From contig NZ_JACIBC010000001.1 of the NCBI RefSeq assembly GCF_014195095.1, positions 930,001-994,000 on the forward strand: a stretch of 64,000 bases of DNA. Reading direction: 5' to 3'. The translations under genes and the position numbers were made by a program. Each line of letters opens with the position of its first letter. The first letter of the stretch is position 1. Of the stretch, positions 1 to 10,519 are shown piece after piece. Origin of the DNA: Rhizobium sp. BK602 (GTDB lineage Bacteria; Pseudomonadota; Alphaproteobacteria; Rhizobiales; Rhizobiaceae). The notes below the pieces were generated by a model. It worked only from the letters and a program-made list of their open reading frames with translations, did no database searches and was not told where the DNA came from.

Positions 1-736
1 CACCCGGTTCGACCGCCGTCACCTGCGGATCGACCAGCGCGATGCCGATGCGGCCCATCTCCATCTTGTTGCCGAACTGATCGGTGTCCTCGACGAGCTT
101 CGGCACAAGGTTGAAGTCACGCTTCTGACCATCGCGCTCAACCGTCAGCACGAGATTGCGGCCAGGCCGCAGGCCGACATAACGCTGGACTTCGTCGAAA
201 GTCGCGATCTGATTGCCATCGACGGCGATCAGCCGGTCGCCGGGCTCTATCCCGGCTTCGGCGGCGGCACCGCCGCGCGTAACCATGGCAACGACCGGAT
301 CGGCGACGGTGCGGCCATAGACGCTGAAGAGAACGGCGAAAATGGCGATGGCGAGAAGGAAATTGGCGATCGGACCGGCGGCAACCGTCGCGGCACGCTT
401 CCAGAGCTTGGCGCCGGCAAAGGATTGCGCCCGCTCCTCCTCCGTCATGGCCGAAAGCTGGTCGACATCGGTCTTGCTCGAGGCATCCTCGTCGCCGAAG
501 AAGCGCACATAGCCGCCGAGCGGGATGAGCGACAGTTTCCAGCGGGTGCCATGACGGTCTGTGAAGCCGGCGATTTCCGGACCGAATCCGACCGAAAACG
601 CCATGATGCGGATGCCGGACCAGCGGCCGACCAGATAGTGGCCCATCTCATGCACGAAAACGAGCAGGGACAGCACGAAAACAAATGTGATGACGTTGTT
701 CGTCAAGAAGCCGATGATGCCTGCCACGCTACCCAT
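1..736 (-). CDS. rseP: RseP-family site-2 intramembrane zinc metalloprotease (N-terminal part)
   Basis: Reading leftward from an ATG at 736, about 245 residues are visible before the window edge. The HExxH zinc motif (HEMGH) lies at residues 29-33 inside the first hydrophobic segment, followed by the family sequence around GHYLVGR and, later, a PDZ-type stretch containing GIEPGD. This is the site-2 protease family that cleaves anti-sigma factors and other membrane-embedded substrates within the inner membrane. It is the last visible member of the minus-strand series rpsB-tsf-pyrH-frr-uppS-cdsA-rseP, a conserved order in proteobacteria, and starts 25 bases after cdsA ends. The C-terminal half, including the second catalytic motif, is outside the window. 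Confidence 0.95.
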   Translation of the reverse strand, partial: MGSVAGIIGFLTNNVITFVFVLSLLVFVHEMGHYLVGRWSGIRIMAFSVGFGPEIAGFTDRHGTRWKLSLIPLGGYVRFFGDEDASSKTDVDQLSAMTEEERAQSFAGAKLWKRAATVAAGPIANFLLAIAIFAVLFSVYGRTVADPVVAMVTRGGAAAEAGIEPGDRLIAVDGNQIATFDEVQRYVGLRPGRNLVLTVERDGQKRDFNLVPKLVEDTDQFGNKMEMGRIGIALVDPQVTAVEPG

Positions 737-760
737 GCAACGATCCTGTTCGCGTTGATT

Positions 761-1594
761 TCACACACCGAGCAGAACGCTGCCCAGTGACATGGTCTCG
801 CCGCTCATTGTCAGCGAGATTACGATAGCCAACAAAAACGCTGCAAAACAAGCAAAAATTAGTCCATCCACCCGGTCCATCACCCCGCCATGGCCGGGAA
901 TCAGGTGGCTCGAGTCCTTGACGCCGAAGCGGCGCTTCATGAAAGACTCGAACAAATCCCCGATCTGGCTGCAAATCGACAGGATCAGAGCGAGCGCTGG
1001 AATCCATAAACCATCCGCGGAGAAATAGCTCCAGACGACCGCCGTTCCGGCAATCACGGCCGCGATCGCACCGCCGATGGCCCCGGACCAGGTCTTGCCG
1101 GGCGAGATGCGCGGCGCAAGTTTTGCGCCACCGATGGCGCGGCCGACGAAATAGGCAAAGATATCCGTCGCCCATACGGTGGCAAAGACGAACAGCATCA
1201 GCACGAAGCCGCGCAAATCGTCGTCGCGGATCTCGGCAAGGGCGATGGCGGTCAGACCCGCATAGACTATTCCGCCGGGCAGCCACCAGCTCTTATGGCG
1301 TATGGCGACCATGATCGATGTCGCCGCAGCGAAAGCGATCAGCACTTCGAGGGAATAGACCGATTCCTCCATCAGCGTGGAGCCGCCAATCAGCACCAGC
1401 CCCAGCCAGCCGAGCGCGTTGCCCTGCGGGTCGCGGCCATGCAGATCCGATATCGTCGACCATTCGTAATAGACGAGCAAGCCGATGGCGACCGCCAGGA
1501 TACGGAAGTAGAAACCGCCGAACCAGGTCGCGGCAAGAACGATCGCGGCAAGGATGATGCCGGAAATGATGCGCAGCCGGAGTTCGCGACTCAT
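761..1594 (-). CDS. cdsA: Phosphatidate cytidylyltransferase (CDP-diglyceride synthase)
   Basis: A protein of 277 residues with many hydrophobic segments. It makes CDP-diacylglycerol from phosphatidic acid and CTP at the inner membrane, the entry point to all phospholipids. The family signature near the C-terminus is present (SFMKRR, then VKDSSH and PGHGGVMDR). The start chosen is the ATG at 1594 (protein begins MSRELRL). It overlaps the uppS stop as TGATG, implying translational coupling. The open frame extends further upstream inside uppS, but that extension is arginine-rich and looks like out-of-frame coding. uppS upstream and rseP downstream are the usual neighbours. Confidence 0.95.
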   Translation of the reverse strand: MSRELRLRIISGIILAAIVLAATWFGGFYFRILAVAIGLLVYYEWSTISDLHGRDPQGNALGWLGLVLIGGSTLMEESVYSLEVLIAFAAATSIMVAIRHKSWWLPGGIVYAGLTAIALAEIRDDDLRGFVLMLFVFATVWATDIFAYFVGRAIGGAKLAPRISPGKTWSGAIGGAIAAVIAGTAVVWSYFSADGLWIPALALILSICSQIGDLFESFMKRRFGVKDSSHLIPGHGGVMDRVDGLIFACFAAFLLAIVISLTMSGETMSLGSVLLGV

Positions 1595-2340
1595 CAGGAC
1601 CCCACGGCCGCCGCCTGCTTGGCGGAAAGGCCGCCAAACCGCCGATCGCGCGCGGCGTATTTCTCCAGCGCGGAGAAGAAAAGATCGCGGCTGAAATCCG
1701 GCCAATATTCCGGCATGAACATGAATTCCGAATAGGCCGCCTGCCAGAGCAGGAAGTTCGACAGCCGCTCCTCGCCACTGGTGCGGATGATGAGGTCGGG
1801 ATCGGGGATGCCGGCGGTATCCAGCCGGGCGCCGACCAATTCCGGGCTGATATCCTGCGGGCGCAGCCGTCCCGCCTCGACATCCCGCGCGAGGCTGACA
1901 AGCGCGCGCGAAATCTCGTCGCGGGAGCCATAGTTGAAGGCAATGACCAGGGTCAGCGCGGTATTGTCCTTGGTGGTCTCTTCCGCCTCGATCAAAAGAG
2001 GCAGGATGTCGCTGCGCAGGTTGTTGCGATCGCCGATCACGCGGATACGGACATTCTGGCGATGCAGTTCGGCGAGATCCCGGCGGATGAAGGCCTTCAG
2101 CAGGCCGAGGAGATCGCTCACCTCGGTTTCCGGCCGGCGCCAGTTCTCCGAGGAGAAAGCGAAGAGGGTCAGGTATTTTACGCCGACATCGCCGGCGGCT
2201 CGCACGGTCTCCCGCACCGCCTCCACGCCCTTACGATGGCCCATGGTGCGCGGCAGGCCGCGTGCATTGGCCCAGCGCCCGTTGCCATCCATGATGATGG
2301 CAACGTGTTCGGGTATGGCAGAGAAGGTGGGAAGCGACAT
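1594..2340 (-). CDS. uppS: Undecaprenyl (di-trans,poly-cis) diphosphate synthase
   Basis: A cis-prenyltransferase of 248 residues that condenses isopentenyl diphosphate onto farnesyl diphosphate to give the C55 lipid carrier for peptidoglycan and polysaccharide synthesis. The MDGNGRWA motif with the catalytic Asp18 is at residues 17-24. The C-terminal [15 protein letters not shown] block, which binds the isopentenyl diphosphate phosphate, is intact. The start at 2340 (MSLPTFS) puts the motif at the expected distance from the N-terminus; a further 18 in-frame upstream residues are unlikely to be translated. It sits between frr and cdsA, with its stop overlapping the cdsA start. Confidence 0.96.
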   Translation of the reverse strand: MSLPTFSAIPEHVAIIMDGNGRWANARGLPRTMGHRKGVEAVRETVRAAGDVGVKYLTLFAFSSENWRRPETEVSDLLGLLKAFIRRDLAELHRQNVRIRVIGDRNNLRSDILPLLIEAEETTKDNTALTLVIAFNYGSRDEISRALVSLARDVEAGRLRPQDISPELVGARLDTAGIPDPDLIIRTSGEERLSNFLLWQAAYSEFMFMPEYWPDFSRDLFFSALEKYAARDRRFGGLSAKQAAAVGS

Positions 2341-2444
2341 ATGGGTCCGGTTTCGTTCGGCGGGAAAACTCTGGCCTCTTAATCTAGGGCACACGCTCCG
2401 CTTTCAATATCTCGTGATCGAAAGCGCGTCACCCCAGCATGACA

Positions 2445-3005
2445 TCAGACCTGCATGATTTCCTTTTCCTTCTCGACTAGCAAGCGGTCGATGTCCGAAA
2501 TCGTCTCATCCGTCATCTTCTGCACACGCTCCGAGAGGGAACGGCTCTCATCCTGTCCGATGTCGCCATCCTTTTCGGCCTTTTTGAGACCGTCCATGCC
2601 GTCGCGGCGCACATGGCGAATCGCCACCTTCGCCTTCTCGGCATATTCATGGGCGACCTTGACCAGCGAGCGGCGGCGCTCTTCGTTGAGCTCCGGCAGC
2701 GGAATGCGCAGGTTCTGCCCGTCGACGATCGGATTGAGGCCGAGATTGGACTCGCGGATGGAGCGCTCGACGGCGCCGACCATCGACTTGTCCCAGACGG
2801 AAACGGTCAGCATGCGCGGCTCGGGAACGGTGATATTGGCAACCTGGTTGAGCGGCATGCGCGAGCCATAGGCTTCAATCGTCACCGGATCGAGAATGTT
2901 GGCGGAGGCTCGACCGGTACGCAGGGAAGCGATGTCGCTCTTGAATGCCGCGATGGCGCCGTCCATGCGGCGCTTCAGTTCCTTGAGGTCGGTGGCTTCA
3001 CTCAT
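2445..3005 (-). CDS. frr: Ribosome recycling factor
   Basis: A 186-residue protein, the usual family length. With EF-G it splits post-termination ribosomes. Family sequences seen include [14 protein letters not shown] in the N-terminal helix, [13 protein letters not shown] in domain II and the long helical C-terminal half ([16 protein letters not shown], then [14 protein letters not shown]). The ATG at 3005 gives [14 protein letters not shown], a normal RRF beginning; the longer frame adds 16 proline- and glycine-rich residues without family character. It lies 55 bases downstream of pyrH and is probably co-transcribed with it. Confidence 0.97.
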   Translation of the reverse strand: MSEATDLKELKRRMDGAIAAFKSDIASLRTGRASANILDPVTIEAYGSRMPLNQVANITVPEPRMLTVSVWDKSMVGAVERSIRESNLGLNPIVDGQNLRIPLPELNEERRRSLVKVAHEYAEKAKVAIRHVRRDGMDGLKKAEKDGDIGQDESRSLSERVQKMTDETISDIDRLLVEKEKEIMQV

Positions 3006-3060
3006 ATTTATACTCCCCGTGTGGTAGGCGGCACCGGGAGAACCCGGCGCCACAGGAATG

Positions 3061-3780
3061 TCAATTGTCGGATACGATGGTCTTGCGACCGCCGCCGGTC
3101 AAGATTTCCGCGAAACCGCCCTCTTCGTGGATCGAGAAGACGATGATCGGAATGGAATTTTCGCGCGCCAGCGCCACGGCGGCCACGTCCATGACGGCGA
3201 GGCCCTTTTCCAGCACCTGGCTGTGGGTCAGATGATCGAAACGCTCGGCGTCAGGCACCTTCTTCGGGTCGGCGGAATAGATGCCGTCGACCTGCGTGCC
3301 CTTGAAGATGGCCTCGGCGCCGATTTCGGCGGCTCGCAACGCGGCGGCAGAATCGGTGGTGAAGAAGGGATTACCGGTGCCGCCGGCGAAGATCACCACG
3401 CGGCCGAGCGAGAGGTGATACAGCGTGGCGCGCTGCGAAAAGCTCTCGCAGATCTCCGGCATGGAAATGGCAGAAAGAACGACGGTGTCGATATCGAGCT
3501 TGCGCAGCGATGTCGCCAGCGCCAGCGCGTTGATGACGGTTCCGAGCATGCCCATATGGTCGCCGGTGACGCGATCGCCGCCCTTGGAGGCCACGGCGAC
3601 ACCGCGAAAGATGTTACCGCCGCCGACGACGACGCCGACTTCGACGCCCATTGCGCGCGCCTTTGCGATATCGGATGCGATCCGGTCAGCGACGGTAACG
3701 TCGATACCGAATCCCTGGCTGCCCATCAGAGCTTCGCCGGAGGCCTTGAGCAATACGCGCTTGTAGATCGGCTGGGACAT
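3061..3780 (-). CDS. pyrH: UMP kinase
   Basis: A 239-residue bacterial UMP kinase of the amino-acid-kinase fold, making UDP from UMP in the cytoplasm. Visible motifs are the KASGE nucleotide loop at residues 12-16, GGGNIFRG at 53-60, [12 protein letters not shown], and the glycine-rich [14 protein letters not shown] block. The start at 3780 ([12 protein letters not shown]) is preceded by CAAGGAGCCACG, a good ribosome-binding site. The 41 residues available upstream in the same frame are not conserved-looking. It follows tsf by about 150 bases and precedes frr, the standard order. Confidence 0.97.
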   Translation of the reverse strand: MSQPIYKRVLLKASGEALMGSQGFGIDVTVADRIASDIAKARAMGVEVGVVVGGGNIFRGVAVASKGGDRVTGDHMGMLGTVINALALATSLRKLDIDTVVLSAISMPEICESFSQRATLYHLSLGRVVIFAGGTGNPFFTTDSAAALRAAEIGAEAIFKGTQVDGIYSADPKKVPDAERFDHLTHSQVLEKGLAVMDVAAVALARENSIPIIVFSIHEEGGFAEILTGGGRKTIVSDN

Positions 3781-3934
3781 CGTGGCTCCTTGAAGTGATC
3801 GCGGGGAAGATTGTGAAAGCCGGATACACGAAGGGCACCGCGTTGTCACGCGATGCCCACGGGTTTTCCCTGATATGGTTTCAACCAATCTTTGATATGT
3901 CACGCGTCGTCAACGGACGAGAGGCGCTCGCAGA

Positions 3935-4861
3935 TCAGCCCTTGGCGACAGCCGCAACTTCGGCAGCGAAGTCGGTTTCTTCCTTTTCGACGCCTTCGCC
4001 GAGGAGCAGACGGGCCATGCCGACGACTTCGATCGGGGCACCGGCGGTCTTTTCAGCTTCCTTGACGGCAGCAGCGACCGTCAGGTCCGGATTGATGACG
4101 AAAGCCTGCGAGAGAAGAGCGACTTCCTCGAAGAACTTGCGCATGCGGCCTTCCACCATCTTCTCGATGATGGCTTCCGGCTTGCCGGATTCGCGGGACT
4201 GTTCGATGAAGACGTTGCGTTCGCGCTCGGCGACCGCGGCATCGACTTCTTCGGCGCGAATGGCCAGCGGGTTGGTGGCGGCAATGTGCATGGCGATCTG
4301 GCGACCGATCGACGTCAGAACGGCCTTGTCACCGACCGACTTCAGGGCGACGAGAACGCCGAGCTTGCCGATACCGTCGCCAGCAGCGTTGTGGATGTAG
4401 GTCGCGACAACGCCATGCTCGACTTCAAGCTTGGCGGCACGACGAAGCGTCATGTTCTCGCCGATGGTTGCGATCGCGTCCTTGATGGCATCTGCGACCG
4501 ACTTGCCGGATGCGGGATAGGTCGCAGCCGAAATGGCTTCGACCGTGCCGTCGGTGGACAGCGCAACTTCGGCGATGCCGCGAGCGAGATCCTGGAAGGC
4601 ATCGTTGCGGGCAACGAAGTCGGTTTCGGAGTTGAGCTCGACGACAACGGCCTTGTGACCGGCGCCGGCAATGGCGACCAGGCCTTCAGCGGCGGTGCGG
4701 CCGGACTTCTTGTCGGCCTTGGAGATGCCCTTGGCGCGCAGCCAGTCGATCGCGGCTTCGATATCGCCGTTGGTTTCGGTCAGCGCCTTCTTGCAGTCCA
4801 TCATGCCTGCGCCAGACTTTTCGCGCAGTTCTTTCACCAGTGCAGCCGTAATCTCGGTCAT
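3935..4861 (-). CDS. tsf: Translation elongation factor Ts
   Basis: A 308-residue nucleotide exchange factor for EF-Tu. The N-terminal UBA-like module ([19 protein letters not shown], residues 9-27) and the TDFVAR core that contacts EF-Tu (residues 80-85) are intact. The length is normal for alphaproteobacteria. The ATG at 4861 is preceded by AAGAGGAAGCTT, a clear ribosome-binding site. It is the second gene after rpsB, separated by 272 bases that include a GC-rich hairpin. Confidence 0.98.
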   Translation of the reverse strand: MTEITAALVKELREKSGAGMMDCKKALTETNGDIEAAIDWLRAKGISKADKKSGRTAAEGLVAIAGAGHKAVVVELNSETDFVARNDAFQDLARGIAEVALSTDGTVEAISAATYPASGKSVADAIKDAIATIGENMTLRRAAKLEVEHGVVATYIHNAAGDGIGKLGVLVALKSVGDKAVLTSIGRQIAMHIAATNPLAIRAEEVDAAVAERERNVFIEQSRESGKPEAIIEKMVEGRMRKFFEEVALLSQAFVINPDLTVAAAVKEAEKTAGAPIEVVGMARLLLGEGVEKEETDFAAEVAAVAKG

Positions 4862-5099
4862 AAGCTTCCTCTTGTCGGTTCATACGGTGCGGCGGCGGCA
4901 TCAAGCCGAAGCGGCACCGATTTGAGGGACGAAATGTACCCGTAAGTATGACAGCGTTATGAAGCCGCGTCATACATGGAATTCTTGTCTGGAGCATGCC
5001 GGGCTTCACGCGCCCAGGCCATGCATCACCTAAAACAGAACAAGGCCGCCCGAACTCCTTGAAGTCGCAAACGGCCTTATCCCGGATATCAATGCGCTC

Positions 5100-5123
5100 G
5101 GGCGGACTGGATTGCGTCCGCCC
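5100..5123 (-). other. GC-rich hairpin just after rpsB
   Basis: Eight-base arms (GGGCGGAC and GTCCGCCC) around an 8-base loop lie 10 bases past the rpsB stop codon. No T-run follows on the minus strand, so it is more likely a 3'-end protector or partial attenuator between rpsB and tsf than a full terminator. The remaining intergenic sequence to tsf shows no gene. Confidence 0.5.
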
Positions 5124-5133
5124 CTCCGCGCGA

Positions 5134-5904
5134 TCAGGCTTCGGTGCCGCCTTCGACCAGGGTCGGCTCGACCGGAGCTTCGACGGAAGCGCCGAGGTCA
5201 CGGCCCGATGCGCTCTGCTGGCGGGCGATGCCGTCGATGGCAGCGCGCGAGATCAGGTCGCAGTAGAGGGCGATGGCGCGCGAGGCGTCGTCGTTGCCCG
5301 GGATCGGATAGTCGATCAGGTCCGGATCGCAGTTCGAATCGATGATGGCGACGACCGGGATGCCGAGGCGCTTGGCTTCGTCGATCGCGATCTTTTCCTT
5401 GTTGGTGTCGATGATGAACATCAGGTCCGGGGTGCCGCCCATATCGCGGATACCGCCGAGAGCCTTGTCCAGCTTTTCGCGCTCGCGCTCAAGGTTCAGA
5501 CGTTCCTTCTTGGTGAAGCCCTGGGCTTCGCCGTTGAGGATTTCGTCGAGCTTGCGCAGGCGCTGGATCGAGTTCGAAATCGTCTTCCAGTTGGTCATCA
5601 TGCCGCCGAGCCAGCGGGCGTTGACGTAGTACTGAGCCGAGCGCTTGGCGCTGTCGGCGATCAGTTCGGACGCCTGACGCTTGGTGCCGACGAACAGAAC
5701 GCGGCCGCCACGGGCAACGGTGTCGCTGACAACCTGCAGGGCGCGGCTCAGCAGCGGAACCGTCTGTGCGAGGTCGATGATGTGGATGTTGTTACGATCG
5801 CCGAAGATGTACGGCTTCATCTTCGGGTTCCAGCGATGCGTCTGGTGGCCGAAGTGAACACCAGCTTCCAGAAGCTGACGCATAGAAAAATCAGGCAATG
5901 CCAT
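5134..5904 (-). CDS. rpsB: 30S ribosomal protein S2
   Basis: A 256-residue S2 protein. The N-terminal signature ([24 protein letters not shown]) and the internal block [18 protein letters not shown] are both typical. The start at 5904 (MALPDFSM) has AAAAGGAGTCAAAGGC upstream, a strong ribosome-binding site. The 34-residue upstream extension of the open frame is rejected because it is Cys/Gly/Arg-rich and lies ahead of that site. rpsB heads the translation block and is followed by tsf, as in most bacteria. Confidence 0.98.
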   Translation of the reverse strand: MALPDFSMRQLLEAGVHFGHQTHRWNPKMKPYIFGDRNNIHIIDLAQTVPLLSRALQVVSDTVARGGRVLFVGTKRQASELIADSAKRSAQYYVNARWLGGMMTNWKTISNSIQRLRKLDEILNGEAQGFTKKERLNLEREREKLDKALGGIRDMGGTPDLMFIIDTNKEKIAIDEAKRLGIPVVAIIDSNCDPDLIDYPIPGNDDASRAIALYCDLISRAAIDGIARQQSASGRDLGASVEAPVEPTLVEGGTEA

Positions 5905-6105
5905 GCCTTTGACTCCTTTTCCGGTTGAACCTCCGCAAGGCGAACAGCATCCTCTTCGAAGATGCCACCGGGCGGAACCATCCGGATTTCTCCCGGACAA
6001 TCCCATGCCTTACGTGTGGAATGCGGGTGCCCTTACATTCGATTCGCCGGGAATGCAAGGGCGAGACGAAAAAAAGAGCGATCAGGCCGGCTTTGACCCG
6101 ATACC

Positions 6106-6933
6106 TTACTGGCAAGCCTTGGCGTCGAGCACTTCCAGCTTGGAGAGCTTGCCGGTCAGGACGAAATCTCCATAGTCCATGGTCAGGTCGCGGGTGATGC
6201 CGTTTTCATACAGCTTGAACGACATGCGGTAGACCGGCATGGCGTCGCCCTTTGACTTCTCGTTGAAATAGGCGACCGTCACCGGCCAGAACGGCGTCTT
6301 GGCGAAGGCGCCGGCTTTGTCGGCATCGGGATCGTCCTTGGCGGGCACCTCCTGCTTGCCGACGACCGTGGTGGCGATCAGCGGCTTGTCGCCGTCGTCG
6401 GAACCGTCGAACACCTGGGCTTCGAAGAAATTCCTGCCCTGCTTGGCATTGTGGATGATGTCGAGCATGTGCTCGGTCGGGAAGCGGCTCTGGATCAGCT
6501 CGACCTGTTTGGCCTGCGGCTGCGTCAGGTCCACCTTGATGCCCTTCTGGTCATCCGTCGCCGCGCCGCGCACATCCTTGTCGAGCTGGTCGTCGGTGTA
6601 GGACTTGGTCTCGAAGCGGAAAACGCGCTTGGCGAGATCCTCGAACGTCGTCGTCTGCTGGTCGCTGACGCGCGTGGTTTCGCCCGTATCGATCTGGGTG
6701 ACGAAGCGGAAATTGGTGGTGAAACCGGTGCAGTCGGAACCGTCGAATTCATAGACCATGCGGCCGAACATGCCGGCGATGCCGGAGCGGTCGGTGGCGT
6801 CCTTGAGCTCGAGATCGTAGACGGCGCGATGCGCGATCAGCCCGCTCGGGCCGGCGGCTTGGGCCGTGGATGCGCCCAGAGACGCGACGCCCAAACTCGA
6901 AACAACAACGGCGGCCAGACTCGAGCGGAACAT
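6106..6933 (-). CDS. eipB: EipB-like periplasmic envelope-integrity protein (DUF1849)
   Basis: A 275-residue exported protein. An N-terminal signal peptide ends near residue 26 (STAQA/AG). The mature part begins GPSGLIAHRAVYDLEL, the hallmark of the DUF1849/EipB family, known from Brucella as a periplasmic beta-spiral protein needed for envelope integrity. Two cysteines are visible, one in GSDCTGF and one in the last residues (DAKACQ), matching the disulfide pair described in that family. It is monocistronic here, between the rpsB operon and a divergent RidA gene. Function is inferred from the family; the symbol is by homology. Confidence 0.85.
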   Translation of the reverse strand: MFRSSLAAVVVSSLGVASLGASTAQAAGPSGLIAHRAVYDLELKDATDRSGIAGMFGRMVYEFDGSDCTGFTTNFRFVTQIDTGETTRVSDQQTTTFEDLAKRVFRFETKSYTDDQLDKDVRGAATDDQKGIKVDLTQPQAKQVELIQSRFPTEHMLDIIHNAKQGRNFFEAQVFDGSDDGDKPLIATTVVGKQEVPAKDDPDADKAGAFAKTPFWPVTVAYFNEKSKGDAMPVYRMSFKLYENGITRDLTMDYGDFVLTGKLSKLEVLDAKACQ

Positions 6934-7068
6934 TCATTATCTCCTGTTGGACTCGCACGCGATGTTATAAGAACGCTTTCGGCTAAAACGAGACTGCCGA
7001 TCCACATTGACGGAATTTAGTCTTGATGCCGGATTTTTGACGATTTTACAACAAAACGGGAGATGAAA

Positions 7069-7536
7069 ATGTCCGACGCTATCGAAGGCCGCTTGAAGGA
7101 GCTTGGCATCGTCCTGCCGCAAGCCGCCGCGCCGGCCGCGAACTATGTTCCCTATGTCATCAGCGGCAATCTTCTTTATCTCTCGGGACAATTGCCGATG
7201 GAAAACGGCAAGATCGCCGTCACCGGCCATCTTGGCGGGAATGTCGACGTTGCCGGCGGCCAACGCGCCGCCGAGCTGTGCGCCATCAATATCCTCGCGC
7301 AGGCGAAGGCGGCGCTTGGCGGCGATCTCGGCCGCATCAAGCGCCTGGTCAAGCTGAACGGCTTCGTTGCCTCGGTGCCGGAGTTCGTGGAACAGCACCT
7401 CGTCATCAACGGCGCCTCCAACCTGCTGGCCAATGTGCTCGGCGAAGCCGGCAAGCATGCCCGCGCCGCCGTCGGCATGGCGGCGCTGCCGCTCAATGCC
7501 GCTGTCGAGATCGATGCCATTCTGGAAATCGCCTGA
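7069..7536 (+). CDS. RidA/YjgF-family protein
   Basis: About 155 residues of the RidA superfamily (YjgF-like), whose better-known members hydrolyse reactive enamine/imine intermediates released by PLP enzymes. Typical sequence includes NLLYLSGQLPMENGKIA and the C-terminal ARAAVGMAALPLNAAVEIDAI. The ATG at 7069 is preferred to the one at 7063: GGGAG sits directly against 7063 but 6 bases from 7069. The subgroup lacks a clear match to the RidA catalytic Arg context, so enamine deaminase activity is not certain. Its stop overlaps the next start as TGATG. Confidence 0.85.
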   Translation: MSDAIEGRLKELGIVLPQAAAPAANYVPYVISGNLLYLSGQLPMENGKIAVTGHLGGNVDVAGGQRAAELCAINILAQAKAALGGDLGRIKRLVKLNGFVASVPEFVEQHLVINGASNLLANVLGEAGKHARAAVGMAALPLNAAVEIDAILEIA

Positions 7537-8263
7537 TGAGCAGCATCGCCTGGCTGACCGAGCGCCCCATCGCCCATCGCGGCTATCACGACATGAACAA
7601 GCAGGTTTGGGAAAACACGCTTTCCGCCTTTAGCCGGGCGATCGAGGCGGGCTTTGCCATCGAATGCGATCTTCACTATGCCTCGGACGGCGTTCCGGTC
7701 GTCTTCCACGACGACGACCTGCAACGCGTCTGCAACCTGCCCGGCGAAGTGCGCGAGCGTACCTCGGCCGAGCTGGGCCTGCTGTCGATCGGCGGCACCA
7801 GGGACAAGATCCCGACGCTGAAGCAGCTCCTGCGGCTCTGCGACGGCAAGGTGCCGCTCGTGCTGGAGCTCAAGGGGCGCGAGGGCGATGATGACGGCTT
7901 TGCCGAATCCGTGCTGGAAGTGCTGGAAGGCTATAAGGGGCCTGTCGCCCTGATGAGCTTCGACCGCTGGCTGCTGAAGGATCTGAAAGCGTTGAAGGCA
8001 CCCTACCCCGTCGGCCTGACGGCGGAAGGAATTCAGCCCGAGACGTTTTTTCAGCATGACGAAGCCATGCAGCTTGGGCTAGACTTCATCTCGTATTTCT
8101 ATGGCCACCTGCCGAACCCCTTCATCACGGCGCAGCGCCAGCGCGGCATTCCGGTCATCACCTGGACCGTCCGCGACGAAGCGGCCCGCAAACATACATT
8201 CGCCAATGCAGACCAAATGACCTTCGAAGGGTTCGATCCAAGGGAAAGTTCTGCCCTCACCTC

Positions 8264-8267
<4 letters not shown>
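7536..8267 (+). CDS. Glycerophosphodiester phosphodiesterase family protein
   Basis: A 243-residue GDPD-type TIM barrel. Active-site sequences are HRG at residues 14-16, ECDL at 43-46 with the metal-binding acidic residues, and VVFHDDDL with His58. These enzymes release sn-glycerol 3-phosphate from glycerophosphodiesters. No signal peptide is visible, so it should be cytoplasmic. It begins inside the RidA stop codon (TGATG) and its end overlaps the next gene by 4 bases (ATGA), so the three genes are translationally coupled. The natural substrate cannot be read from sequence. Confidence 0.9.
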
Positions 8268-9448
<1,181 letters not shown>

Positions 9449-9451
<3 letters not shown>

Positions 9452-9514
9452 AGCAATTCCAGGAAAAGTGTGCCGCGGTTTTCCGGCCGGAATTGCGTAA
9501 AAACAAAGAGCTAG
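9449..9514 (+). repeat. RIME-like intergenic element, half copy
   Basis: The sequence from GAGCAATTCCAGGAAAAGTG through TTTTCC and GGAATTGCGT is an imperfect palindrome. It recurs in reverse orientation at 10325-10429 and 51452-51551. Here only this half is present; the other half is replaced by a different 22-bp hairpin at 9509-9555. Size, palindromic halves and intergenic placement fit the rhizobial RIME (Rhizobium-specific intergenic mosaic element) class. Confidence 0.7.
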
Positions 9515-9555
9515 AGAGTTTCTATGCTTCCGTGAAGCGTAGAAACTCTCTAGCT
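9509..9555. repeat. 22-bp inverted repeat upstream of the HIT gene
   Basis: Arms 9509-9530 and 9534-9555 are complementary over all 22 positions (one G-T wobble) around a 3-base CGT loop. It directly abuts the RIME-like half element and ends 40 bases before the HIT start codon. It has no T-run on the plus strand, so a terminator role is unlikely. It is probably part of the mosaic repeat or an mRNA 5' structure. Confidence 0.75.
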
Positions 9556-9594
9556 TCTCCGCATATGCATAATCGGAAGACGAGGAGACCCTTC

Positions 9595-10023
9595 ATGACC
9601 AGCCCGGCCTATGACAGCAACAATATCTTCGCCAAGATCCTGAAGGGAGACATCCCCTCGGTGCGCGTCTACGAAGACGAGCACACGGTCGCCTTCATGG
9701 ATGTCATGCCGCAATCGCCCGGCCATACGCTGGTGGTGCCGAAGTCTCCGTCGCGCAATCTGCTCGACGCCGATCCGGCCGCCCTGCCGCATCTGATCAC
9801 CACCGTCCAGAAAATCGCCGTTGCGGTTCAGGAAGCCTTCGATGCGGATGGCGTCTATATCGCGCAATTCAACGAGCCGGCCGCCGGCCAGACGGTCTTC
9901 CATCTGCATTTCCACATCATTCCGCGTCACGAGGGCGTGGCGCTGAAGCCGCATTCGGGCAAGATGGAGGATGGTGCGATCCTGGCGGAAAATGCCAGGA
10001 AGATCGTCGAAGCGCTGGGCTGA
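9595..10023 (+). CDS. HIT-family nucleotide-binding protein
   Basis: A 142-residue HIT-domain protein. The histidine-triad motif HLHFHII is at residues 103-109, and NNIFAKILKGDIPS at the N-terminus is typical of the Hint/Fhit branch that hydrolyses purine nucleoside phosphoramidates or dinucleoside polyphosphates. The ATG at 9595 has GACGAGGAGACCC upstream and gives a normal family length. An in-frame extension to 9493 would run through the palindromic repeat and is rejected. It is followed 13 bases later by a Dabb-domain gene. Confidence 0.92.
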   Translation: MTSPAYDSNNIFAKILKGDIPSVRVYEDEHTVAFMDVMPQSPGHTLVVPKSPSRNLLDADPAALPHLITTVQKIAVAVQEAFDADGVYIAQFNEPAAGQTVFHLHFHIIPRHEGVALKPHSGKMEDGAILAENARKIVEALG

Positions 10024-10036
10024 ACTGGAGACGCGG

Positions 10037-10327
10037 ATGATTCGCCATACCGTCGCCTTTCGCCTGAAACATGCGGCCGGCTCGGCCGAGGAGGCCAGAT
10101 TTCTCAGGGACGCCCTTGCTCTGAAAGAGATACCAGGCGTCCGGAACTTCGAGCAACTTCGGCAGACCAGCTCCAAGAACGACTTCACCTTCGGCTTCTC
10201 AATGGAGTTCGATGACCAATCGGGCTACGACGCCTATAACGTCCACCCGGACCACGTTGCCTTCGTTCGGGACCGCTGGGTGCCTGAAGTGGAATCCTTC
10301 CTCGAAATCGATTACACGCATCTCTAG
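10037..10327 (+). CDS. Dabb (stress-responsive alpha/beta barrel) domain protein
   Basis: A 96-residue Dabb-domain protein (MIRHTVAFRLKH at the start, DAYNVHPDHVAFV in the second half), a dimeric ferredoxin-like barrel found in plant stress proteins and in some bacterial enzymes. The start at 10037 is preceded by CTGGAGACGCGG. It follows the HIT gene by 13 bases and probably shares its transcript. The biochemical role of stand-alone bacterial members is not established. Confidence 0.85.
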   Translation: MIRHTVAFRLKHAAGSAEEARFLRDALALKEIPGVRNFEQLRQTSSKNDFTFGFSMEFDDQSGYDAYNVHPDHVAFVRDRWVPEVESFLEIDYTHL

Positions 10328-10429
10328 AGCGTTTCAGCGCTTTCCAGAAGCGCCGAAGCGCTCCAACCATTTGTTTTTACGCAATTCCGGACGGAAAACC
10401 GCTTCGCACTTTTCCTGGAATTGCTCTAG
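10325..10429 (-). repeat. RIME-like intergenic element, full copy
   Basis: A 105-bp element beginning TAGAGCGTTTCAGCGC and ending GGAATTGCTCTAG, with two palindromic halves. The half containing ACGCAATTCCGGACGGAAAAC also occurs, inverted, at 9449-9514 and in full at 51452-51551. It lies between the convergent Dabb and clpA genes and starts within 3 bases of the Dabb stop codon, a typical position for RIME1-type elements. Confidence 0.75.
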
Positions 10430-10459
10430 TTTTTTATGAATACATCAGAATAAGCATAT

Positions 10460-10493
10460 AAAAAGGCTACATTGTTTCCAATGCAGCCTTTTC
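10460..10493 (-). terminator. Terminator after clpA (possibly bidirectional)
   Basis: AAAAGGCT-x-CATTG pairs with CAATG-x-AGCCTTTT around a TTTC loop. On the minus strand it is followed by TTTTTATATG, so it should end clpA transcription. On the plus strand a weaker T-rich tail follows, which could also stop the HIT-Dabb transcript. Confidence 0.75.
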
Positions 10494-10519
10494 AATTTTC
10501 TCAAGCGGCCAAGCGGCAA

